Shown piece by piece: positions 16,958 through 23,348 of a stretch of DNA of 64,000 nucleotides. The notes under the pieces are model-generated. The model was not told the DNA's origin and did not search any database. It saw nothing but the letters and a program-made list of their open reading frames with translations. The first letter of the stretch is position 1. Each line of letters begins with the position of its first letter. Origin of the DNA: DATARR01 sp044868005 (GTDB taxonomy: Bacteria; Acidobacteriota; Thermoanaerobaculia; Multivoradales; UBA5704); assembly GCA_044868005.1 (NCBI GenBank), contig JBIOVX010000285.1, forward strand, positions 11,082-75,081, in the 5' to 3' direction. Position numbers and translations under genes: made by a program.

Positions 16958-17287
16958 TCAGGCGAGCCGCAGGACGCGGGCCACTCCGCGGGACACGCGG
17001 TCCCAGGTTTCCTTCTCGACCTCGAGCTGGCGCCGGCCGCGGGCGGTGAGGCCGTAGTACCGCGCCCGCCGGCCGTTCTCGGACTCGCGCCAGTCGCCCT
17101 TGAGCAGGCCCGCCTGCTCCAGGCGGTGCAGGGCCGGATACAGCGAGCCCTCCTCGACGCGCAGCAGGTCGGCGGAGTCCTCCTGGATCCGCTGCGCGAT
17201 GCCGAAGCCGTGCAACGCGCCGCGGGCCAGCGTGCTGAGCACCAGGAGGTCGAGGGTTCCTTGCAGGACGGAGGCGCGTTTGCTCAC
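16958..17287 (-). CDS. PadR-family transcriptional regulator
   Basis: 109 aa, GTG start (17287) preceded by AGGGGAGAG. The winged helix covers almost the whole protein: GTLDLLVLSTLARGALHGFG, EEGSLYPALHRLEQAGLL, and the wing RARYYGLTARGRRQL. It has the short C-terminus of group 2 PadR proteins. It heads the operon with the ADOP permease, the standard pairing in Acidobacteriota. Two identical 14-bp palindromes immediately upstream are its likely operators, so it is probably an autorepressor. Confidence 0.93.
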   Translation of the reverse strand: MSKRASVLQGTLDLLVLSTLARGALHGFGIAQRIQEDSADLLRVEEGSLYPALHRLEQAGLLKGDWRESENGRRARYYGLTARGRRQLEVEKETWDRVSRGVARVLRLA

Positions 17288-17298
17288 GGGTTCTCTCC

Positions 17299-17341
17299 CC
17301 TAGATGTCTAGGCTACATCGGATGAAGCCTAGATGTCTAGG
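17299..17341 (-). promoter_or_regulatory. Twin palindromic operator for PadR/ADOP
   Basis: The 14-bp sequence CCTAGATGTCTAGG occurs twice exactly, at 17299-17312 and 17328-17341, with centres 29 bp apart. The proximal copy touches the PadR Shine-Dalgarno. Two copies in register just before a PadR gene are what autoregulation would predict. Confidence 0.75.
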
Positions 17342-17387
17342 GGGGGGAGTTCTTGCAGGCGCAAAGATCAAGATGAAGGATTACCCG

Positions 17388-17495
17388 CTTGTACCTCACG
17401 GGTATAACCTCTGTACTTCGCGAGTACACCCCATGCCTCGCAAAGAGAGGTTTTCCCCTTGCGGAGAGAGGGGCCTGTACCTTGCAGAGGGCCAA
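17388..17495. repeat. Tandem 21-bp repeats (locus 2, inverted relative to locus 1)
   Basis: About five units of 21 bp: TGTACCTCACGGGTATAACC, TGTACTTCGCGAGTACACC, TGCCTCGCAAAGAGAGG, then CCCCTTGCGGAGAGAGGGGCC and TGTACCTTGCAGAGGG (unit starts shown). Read on the minus strand they give GAGGTACA and GGCC(T)CTC elements like those at 9345-9600. It lies between the PadR operator and the lipoprotein gene. The frame is open into the lipoprotein ORF, but the real start is ATG 17536 after GGAGG. Confidence 0.65.
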
Positions 17496-17535
17496 GCACG
17501 ATGCTTCAGCAGTCCCCCATAGAAGGAGGCCCCCT

Positions 17536-18939
17536 ATGAGCCCTCGCAACGCACGTCTCTTTCTCCTGCTGGCGCTCCTCGCCTTCGCGAGCGGATGCGT
17601 CGGCACGATGGTGCCCACCCGGCGGACCAACAGCGCGCTGGACTTCCTCTACCCGCAGGGGATCACGACCGCGCAGCCGGCGCGGGAGGTGGTGCTCAAG
17701 ATGCCGTTGCGGGTGGGGCTCGCCTTCGCGCCGAACCGCGCCAACGCGGCCGATCCGATCACCGAGGAGCAGAAGCAGAAGCTCCTCACCAGCGTGGCGG
17801 ACGCCTTCCGCGAGCACCAGGCGATCGGGCATCTGGAGGTCGTGCCCACGACCTACCTCCAGCCGGCGGGCAGCTTCGCCAACCTCGATCAGATCCGCGC
17901 CTCGCTGGGGCTCGACCTCATGGTGCTGGTGTCCTATGACCAGGCCCAGTTCACCGAGTCGACGCGCGCCTCCTGGACCTACCTCACGGTGGTCGGCCCG
18001 CTGCTGATCGAGGGGGAGAAGAACGACACCCGCACGGTGATGGACGCCGTGGTCTATGACATCTCGTCGCGGGCGCTGCTCTTCCGCGCCGCCGGGGAGA
18101 GCGCGGTCGGCGGGCGGTCGAGCCCGCTCAACGTCGAAAGGAAGCGGCGGACCATGGCCTCGGCGGGGTTCGACAAGGCGACGGACAGCCTGATCGCGAA
18201 CCTGAAGACGGCGCTGGCGCGCTTCGAGGAGCAGGCGAAGTCCGGCACGGTGCAGGGCCCGGGGACTCCGGCCGTCGCCATGTACAACGCCGAGGGGCAG
18301 CGCATCGCCTCGGGAAGCGGCGGCGGTGCGCTGGGAGCGCCGGAGTGGATCGCGGCGGCGCTGCTGGGGATGGCGCTCCTCGCGGGACGGATTACGCGTT
18401 CGATGCGGGGAGCTCTGGTGGTAGCCACCTTGGCGTTCCTTGGGACACCAGCGTTGCAGGCGCAGTGGAAGACGGACGGCGCTCCCGTCCCCGACACGTC
18501 CTGGCGGAAGTCGGATGGCGACTTCGGGGCCATGCTGGTTCTCACCGACCGACCGGAGGAGTTCTTCGCCGCCTGGGAGACCGAGAGCCCCGGTGTCGCG
18601 ATGTCTGAGACCGTGAGCGCGAAACGTGGTCTCCCCATCGTAGGCGTCGTTCTGTTCACCGGCTGCGCGCCCGATCGGGAGGGGCTCTGCAACTCCACCG
18701 TGACCTACTCGGTCCTCAAGCCGGACGGCACTCCTTATGGCGAGCAGCAGAAAGCAGAGCTGTGGACCGGGAAGCGACCCCCGCGAAAGAACGAAATCCA
18801 ACTGAGCGTCGGCAATATGGGCATCGTTCTCGAGCCTGGCGATCCGCTGGGTACTTACGTGATGCGAGCCGAGGTCCATGATCTTGTCTCGAAGAAGACC
18901 CTTCGTCTCGAGCGTCCTTTCGCAGGTGTGGAGCGTTGA
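17536..18939 (+). CDS. Rhombotarget-type lipoprotein ORF reading into a second exported protein
   Basis: 467 aa. ATG 17536 follows AAGGAGGCCCCCT. Signal peptide with lipobox ends at Cys21 (LLALLAFASGC). The segment after it (TRRTNSALDFLYPQG) and the length of the first part fit rhombotarget lipoproteins. Residues ~259-288 are a GlyGly-CTERM sorting signal: GSGGGALGAP, a hydrophobic helix (WIAAALLGMALLAG) and an Arg-containing end (RITRS). Normally translation stops there. Here the frame continues through Met290 into a further 178 residues that begin with their own signal peptide. This could be a lost stop codon or two genes that happen to be in frame. A rhombosortase gene follows, which supports the sorting-signal reading. 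Confidence 0.8.
   Translation: MSPRNARLFLLLALLAFASGCVGTMVPTRRTNSALDFLYPQGITTAQPAREVVLKMPLRVGLAFAPNRANAADPITEEQKQKLLTSVADAFREHQAIGHLEVVPTTYLQPAGSFANLDQIRASLGLDLMVLVSYDQAQFTESTRASWTYLTVVGPLLIEGEKNDTRTVMDAVVYDISSRALLFRAAGESAVGGRSSPLNVERKRRTMASAGFDKATDSLIANLKTALARFEEQAKSGTVQGPGTPAVAMYNAEGQRIASGSGGGALGAPEWIAAALLGMALLAGRITRSMRGALVVATLAFLGTPALQAQWKTDGAPVPDTSWRKSDGDFGAMLVLTDRPEEFFAAWETESPGVAMSETVSAKRGLPIVGVVLFTGCAPDREGLCNSTVTYSVLKPDGTPYGEQQKAELWTGKRPPRKNEIQLSVGNMGIVLEPGDPLGTYVMRAEVHDLVSKKTLRLERPFAGVER
18403..18939 (+). CDS. Possible separate exported protein in frame with lipoprotein ORF
   Basis: Alternative reading of the 3' part of the preceding entry. ATG 18403 would give 178 aa with a clear signal peptide (RGALVVATLAFLGTPALQAQ, cleavage ALQA-Q). 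The mature part is beta-rich with two Cys (FTGCAPDREGLCNSTVTY) and repeated strands (VLEPGDPLGTYVMRAEVHD). There is no good Shine-Dalgarno directly before the ATG, so it would need coupling to upstream translation. The location between lipoprotein and rhombosortase suggests a cassette member. Function unknown. Confidence 0.5.
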   Translation: MRGALVVATLAFLGTPALQAQWKTDGAPVPDTSWRKSDGDFGAMLVLTDRPEEFFAAWETESPGVAMSETVSAKRGLPIVGVVLFTGCAPDREGLCNSTVTYSVLKPDGTPYGEQQKAELWTGKRPPRKNEIQLSVGNMGIVLEPGDPLGTYVMRAEVHDLVSKKTLRLERPFAGVER

Positions 18940-18977
18940 TCCAGGGCAGCCGTGAGGAACCGCGAACCCGGGCCTGG

Positions 18978-19500
18978 ATGACACCGGCGTTGGCCACGCT
19001 CTGCGCGGTGGCCCTCCTCCAGCCGGCGGAAACCTGGCAGTACGACCGCGTTCGGGTGGAGGCCGGGGAGGTGTGGCGGCTGTTCAGCGGTCAGATGGTC
19101 CGCGCGCATGGCCGTGCTCGACCTGGGGATGGTCCTCGGTCTCGGCGCCTGGCTCGAAGCGCGGGGGGATCGGCGTTCCGCGGGGCTCGCCCTGATTCTC
19201 GGCGCCGGAATGACGGCGCTCGCGGTTCAAGTTTTTTCACCGAATCTCGCTCTGTATTGCGGCAGCTCCGGGCTGGCCTCGGCGCTCTTCGTGCTGGCGG
19301 CTCTCCGCATCGCGAGATCAGGCGCTCGCGCCCTTAGGACCCTGGGTTTTCTGGCCGCCGGTCTGTTTCTCGCCAAGGCCGCGGTGGAGCTCGTCACGCC
19401 GCAGGCGATCTTCGCCGGACCGCTGCCCGCCGGGGTCGCGGTGGTGCCGCTCGTCCACCTCCTCGGCGGGCTGGCAGGGGCGGTGGCCTCACGGCATCCC
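18978..19500 (+). pseudogene. Rhombosortase (rhomboid-like GlyGly-CTERM protease), frameshifted
   Basis: The N-terminal part in one frame (ALATLCAVALLQPAETWQYD, then VRVEAGEVWRLFSGQMV) matches the start of rhombosortases. At about 19100-19107 homology moves to another frame: LDLGMVLGLGAWLEARG, then the Ser loop LYCGSSGLASALFVLAAL and the His helix VPLVHLLGGLAGAV. One base gained or two lost near GCGCATGG would restore one frame. The second frame also has no stop until 20395, well inside the opposite-strand PQQ gene, so the 3' end cannot be placed. Either the gene is decaying or the assembly contains an error. Family members cleave GlyGly-CTERM tails in the inner membrane. Confidence 0.65.
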
Positions 19501-21357
19501 ATACTCCGCGAGGTTGAGCACCACCCGCGGATCCGGGAGCGGACGGTCGCGGCCCCAGAGGCTCACCCAGCCGGTCCCGTCGGGACCTCCGAAGCGTTTC
19601 GCCCACACCGCCGGGTGGCCGTGGACGTCGGCGGCCAGTACGTCCAATCCCTCTGCACCACTGACCTCCGCCTCCTCCACCCACCACGCCTCCGGCAGGC
19701 CCCAGCGCCGGCCCGCCGTCGTCGCCCGCACCTGCGCCATACCCTCGAAGCCGCTGTCGAACTTGATGCCCAGCGTCCGCTCGATGCGCTGTTGATCCTC
19801 CCTCTTGGGCTGTACGAGCTCCAGGCTCTGCGGGTCGAAGTGGAGGAGCAACGGGATGCCGCCGGGCCAGACCACTTTGCCGCCGGCATCGAGGTAGCGG
19901 CGGATCAGAGAGCCGCCGGGCGCCGCCTCGTCCACTACCGGGGTCGGCAGCGCGTCCGTCGCCACCACGACGACGCTCGGCCGGCGGTCGGCCACCCGCG
20001 CCTGCAGGAAGTCGGCGAGGTTGCGGCGGTTGAGCACCTCATAGCTCTCTCCCGCCAGCAGGTCGCGCAGCGCTCTGTCGCCTTGAAATCGCCGGTAGGG
20101 GGAGCGCGCCTCGTAGTAGACGGTGCGCAGCGCCTTCCTGGCAGGCGCGGCGAGATCTCCGGCGAGCGCGTAGAGCTTGCCGTCGCCGCTGCCGACGTAG
20201 ATGCGGCCCTGGCGGACGAGCGGCGAGGAGTTGACGAGTTCGCCGGTCGGGAAGCGCCAGAGCTCGCGGCCGGTGGCGACGTCGAGCCCGAGCACGTTGC
20301 CAAAGAACTCGCCGAGCACCACGACGTCCCCCGCTACCGCCGGCGAGGAGAGGGCGTTCGACTCCGTGCGCGTCCGCCAGAGCTCCCTGCCTGACTGCAG
20401 CTCGACGGCGTGGACGAAGTGGCCGTCCGAGGAGCCGACGATGGCGCGGTCGCCGGCGATGGCCGGGCTGCCGACCACCCAGCTCACCTGATGATCGAAG
20501 GCCCAGCGCTGCTTGCCGGTGGCGCGCTCGACGCCGTAGAGGAAACCGTCGCGGCAACCGACCACCACCAGGTCGGCGGTCACCGCCGGCGAGCTCTGCA
20601 CCGAGCGGCGGTCGAAGCCCTCCTTCTCGGAGTCGATTCCGGCCCCTTGGGTGGCGAACTTCCAGCGCAGGGTGCCGCGCGCCGCGTCGAGGGCGTAGAG
20701 ATGGCCGTCGAAGCTTCCGACATACACGACGCCGTCGGACACGGCGGGAGAGGACCGCACCCGGCCCGCGGTGGCGTACCGCCAAAGGACCTTGCCGCTC
20801 GCCGCGTCCACGGCCAGCACCTCGCCGTGGCCGGAGCCGGCGAAGAAGCGATCTCCTGCCGCCGCCGGTCCGGAGAGGAGGAAGTCCCACCCCCAGGGAT
20901 GCGGAAGATCCGCGCCGAGAGGCACGCGCCAGCGCTCGCGGCCGTTCCTCGCATCGAGGCCGTAGAGATTGCCGTCGCGGCTCTCGATCGCCACCACGCC
21001 GGATGCGTAGGCGGCCGGCCCGTCGATGGGACCGCCGGTGTGGAAGCGCCAGCGCTCGTCGCCGGTCGCGCCGTCGACGGCGTAGAGATTGCCGTCACCG
21101 CTGCCGACGATCACGGCGCCATCCACCCAGATGGGCGATGCCTGGATGGGGGCTCCGGTGGCGAAGGTCCACATCGCCTGCGGGCGCCGGTGCGGCAGGG
21201 TGCCCGCGAACGCGCCGTCGCGGCGAGGGCCGCGGAAGCCGACGGACTCCACCGCGGCTGGGGATTTCTCGGTAGTACAGCGGACGGTGGCCATGGCGGC
21301 GAGAGCCAGCGCAAGGAGGAGGAAAAAGGATAGGTGCGGCGTCGTGCGAGCTTTCAT
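19489..21357 (-). CDS. Exported PQQ-type beta-propeller protein
   Basis: 622 aa. Signal peptide with a possible lipobox-like Cys (LLALALAAMATVRC). Residues ~55-420 form a PQQ/BamB-like propeller with seven to eight repeats of the type GDGNLYAVDGATGDERWRF, each with VVGS..DG.LYA and G..LWR motifs. The C-terminal ~190 residues are a separate alpha/beta domain (LRTVYYEARSPYRRFQGDRA, SVVVVATDALPTPV, LDAGGKVVWPGGIPLLL) that resembles a glutamine-amidotransferase-like fold, without visible catalytic Cys. Probable periplasmic or outer-membrane role; no quinoprotein dehydrogenase active-site residues are evident. Its stop overlaps the damaged rhombosortase. Confidence 0.85.
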   Translation of the reverse strand: MKARTTPHLSFFLLLALALAAMATVRCTTEKSPAAVESVGFRGPRRDGAFAGTLPHRRPQAMWTFATGAPIQASPIWVDGAVIVGSGDGNLYAVDGATGDERWRFHTGGPIDGPAAYASGVVAIESRDGNLYGLDARNGRERWRVPLGADLPHPWGWDFLLSGPAAAGDRFFAGSGHGEVLAVDAASGKVLWRYATAGRVRSSPAVSDGVVYVGSFDGHLYALDAARGTLRWKFATQGAGIDSEKEGFDRRSVQSSPAVTADLVVVGCRDGFLYGVERATGKQRWAFDHQVSWVVGSPAIAGDRAIVGSSDGHFVHAVELQSGRELWRTRTESNALSSPAVAGDVVVLGEFFGNVLGLDVATGRELWRFPTGELVNSSPLVRQGRIYVGSGDGKLYALAGDLAAPARKALRTVYYEARSPYRRFQGDRALRDLLAGESYEVLNRRNLADFLQARVADRRPSVVVVATDALPTPVVDEAAPGGSLIRRYLDAGGKVVWPGGIPLLLHFDPQSLELVQPKREDQQRIERTLGIKFDSGFEGMAQVRATTAGRRWGLPEAWWVEEAEVSGAEGLDVLAADVHGHPAVWAKRFGGPDGTGWVSLWGRDRPLPDPRVVLNLAEYGMP

Positions 21358-21470
21358 GAGAGGAGGCTACGCGGCGGCGGGGGAGCCGGCGCACGCCACG
21401 AGACGCATGTCGCTTCATGGCGCACCGGCTCTGGAAAAAACCCGCTCCTCGCCGCTGCGTATAAACGGAG

Positions 21471-22739
21471 ATGCCGGAGCGATTGGAATCGTGGAAGGAG
21501 ATCGCCGCCCATCTCGGGCGGCGGGTGCGGACGGTGCAGCGGTGGGAAAAGGACGAAGGCCTGCCGGTTCACCGCCTCGCCCACCGCCGCCGCGGCACCG
21601 TCTACGCTTTGAGCCACGAGCTCGACGCCTGGTGGGCGCAGCGAAGCGTGTCGCCGACCCCCGACGCCACGCCTGCCGGCGCGATGCCTGAAGTTGTTCC
21701 CGGACACCTCCGCCGCTGGGCGAGCGCCGCGGGCATGGCGTTGCTGGCGGTGGCCGCCCTCGCCTTGCTGCCAAGCCGCGTCGCGCCCGCGGGAGACAAT
21801 GACCCGCAGCGGGTGCTCACCGCGCGCTACCTCCTGCATCGGGGCGGCGAAGCCGAGGCACGGCGCGCCGTGGCTCTCTGCTCTCAACCGCTGCTGGCCG
21901 GCGAGGGACGCGAGGCGCGGGCGGCGATCCATGAGTGTCTCGCCCAGGGTGCCCTCGCCCTCGTCAGGACCGGCGCCCTGCCGCGCTACGAGGGAATCGC
22001 GCGGGTGCGCCACGAGGCGGAGGCCGCCCTGGCGCTCGATCCGCGGCGGCCGGACGCGATCACCGTCGCCGCCCGGACACGGTTCTTCCTCGACTGGGAT
22101 TTCGCCGCCGCCGAAGACGCCTACCGGCGCGCTATCGCCTTCGATCCGGGCGCGGCGTCGGCGCACCACGCGCTGGCGGGCCTGCTCTCCCTGCGCGGCC
22201 GCCACGACGAGGCGATCGCCGAGCTACGGCTGGCGCAGCGGTCGGCGCCGCTCTCCGCGGCCATCAACGACGACGGTTGCTGGTACTTCTATCGCGCCCG
22301 GCGACCGCGGCAGGCCATCGCCGAGGCCGAGCGGGCCCTGCTGCTCGAGCCCGGCCGCTCCGGCGCTCTCGAGTGCATCGTCGATTCCCGCGTGGCGCTT
22401 GGGGAGCACGGCGCGGCACGGGAGGCTGCAGTCGCCATGCTGCGGACACTGGGGGATCCGGCCGCGGAGGAGATCGCGGCGGCGCCGGCCGTGGAGGCCA
22501 GACCCCTCCTCGAGCGGCGGCTGCTGGCCCGGCTCGCGGACGAACGCCGGCCGGTGCCCGCCCTGCCGTTCGCCATGCGCTACGCCGCCCTGGGGGAGCG
22601 CGACGCCGCCATGTCGTGGCTCGAGCGGGCGCTCGCCGATCACGATCCTGTGCTGCTCCTGGTGCGCGTTCACCCCGCCTTCGACAGCCTGCGCGGCGAT
22701 CCCCGCCTGGAGCCGCTGCTGCGCCGCGCCGGGGTGTGA
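21471..22739 (+). CDS. HTH-TM-TPR protein
   Basis: 422 aa. Residues 5-55 form an excisionase/MerR-like winged helix (SWKEIAAHLGRRVRTVQRWE, GLPVHRLAHRR, VYALSHELDAWW). A membrane segment follows near residues 85-105 (AAGMALLAVAALALLPS). From ~115 to the end the protein is TPR-like (AEDAYRRAIAFDPGAASAHH, LLSLRGRHDEAIAELRLAQR, AIAEAERALLLEPGRSGALE). This arrangement is common in Acidobacteriota, where a cytoplasmic DNA-binding head is attached to a periplasmic TPR domain; the signal and target genes are unknown. It ends with the LERALADHDPVLLLVRVHPAF-type motif, split at its centre, that is usual for these proteins. Confidence 0.85.
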   Translation: MPERLESWKEIAAHLGRRVRTVQRWEKDEGLPVHRLAHRRRGTVYALSHELDAWWAQRSVSPTPDATPAGAMPEVVPGHLRRWASAAGMALLAVAALALLPSRVAPAGDNDPQRVLTARYLLHRGGEAEARRAVALCSQPLLAGEGREARAAIHECLAQGALALVRTGALPRYEGIARVRHEAEAALALDPRRPDAITVAARTRFFLDWDFAAAEDAYRRAIAFDPGAASAHHALAGLLSLRGRHDEAIAELRLAQRSAPLSAAINDDGCWYFYRARRPRQAIAEAERALLLEPGRSGALECIVDSRVALGEHGAAREAAVAMLRTLGDPAAEEIAAAPAVEARPLLERRLLARLADERRPVPALPFAMRYAALGERDAAMSWLERALADHDPVLLLVRVHPAFDSLRGDPRLEPLLRRAGV

Positions 22740-22838
22740 GCCTTTCCGGCCTCTCATCCTCAAATCTAAATACATCAATTGGTTAGAGAGCGGCCTGCTT
22801 CTTGCACCCTCATTCCGGGGACGGAGCAGGAGCCCATC

Positions 22839-23342
22839 ATGTTCGAGAACCGTATTCTCCGCCGCTGGATCCCGATCTTTCCCACCGTCTTTCTCGGCGC
22901 CTTCCTGCTCTCCGCGCCCGCGACCGGCGGCGTGCCGATCGCGGTGATCGTCCACCCGCAGGTTCCGGTCGACGACCTCAGCCTCGCGGAGCTGCGGCGG
23001 ATCTTCCTCGGCGAGCGCCGGTCCTGGTCGCCGGAGCTGGCCGTCACCCTGCTGATGCCTCCCAGCGGTTCGGCCGAGCGCCGGGTCTTGCTGGAAAAGA
23101 TCTACGAGCGGCGGAGCGAGGCGCAGTACCAGCAGTACTGGATCAACAAGCTGTTCGATGACGGGCCCCCCGCCGGCCCCAAGATCACCGACTCGCCGAA
23201 GATGTCGGCGAGCCTCGCGCGCGTCATCCCCGGCGCCGTGGCGCTGGTCCCCGCCGGCAAGATCCCGCGCGACGTGAAGGTGCTCCGCATCGACGGCAAG
23301 CTGCCGGGCGAGAGCGGCTATCCGCTGGTGGCCCGCGGCTGA
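22839..23342 (+). CDS. PstS-like periplasmic substrate-binding protein, short form
   Basis: 167 aa from ATG 22839, preceded by GGAGCAGGAG. Signal peptide (IFPTVFLGAFLLSAPATGG). The mature part follows the phosphate-binding-protein-like pattern: VIVHPQVPVDDLSLAELRRI, FLGERRSWSP, LLMPPSGSAERR, FYERR-type helix YERRSEAQYQQYWINKLFD, and IPGAVALVP. It has only one of the two usual lobes' worth of sequence. The stop is 6 bp before a PAS-GGDEF-EAL gene, so it is probably a periplasmic sensor partner rather than a transporter component; no permease genes are near. Confidence 0.85.
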   Translation: MFENRILRRWIPIFPTVFLGAFLLSAPATGGVPIAVIVHPQVPVDDLSLAELRRIFLGERRSWSPELAVTLLMPPSGSAERRVLLEKIYERRSEAQYQQYWINKLFDDGPPAGPKITDSPKMSASLARVIPGAVALVPAGKIPRDVKVLRIDGKLPGESGYPLVARG

Positions 23343-23348
23343 CCCGGG

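Noticed and set aside
19500..20394. Continuation of the rhombosortase frame
   Set aside because: It is the antisense shadow of the PQQ gene; the rhombosortase homology ends at about 19490.
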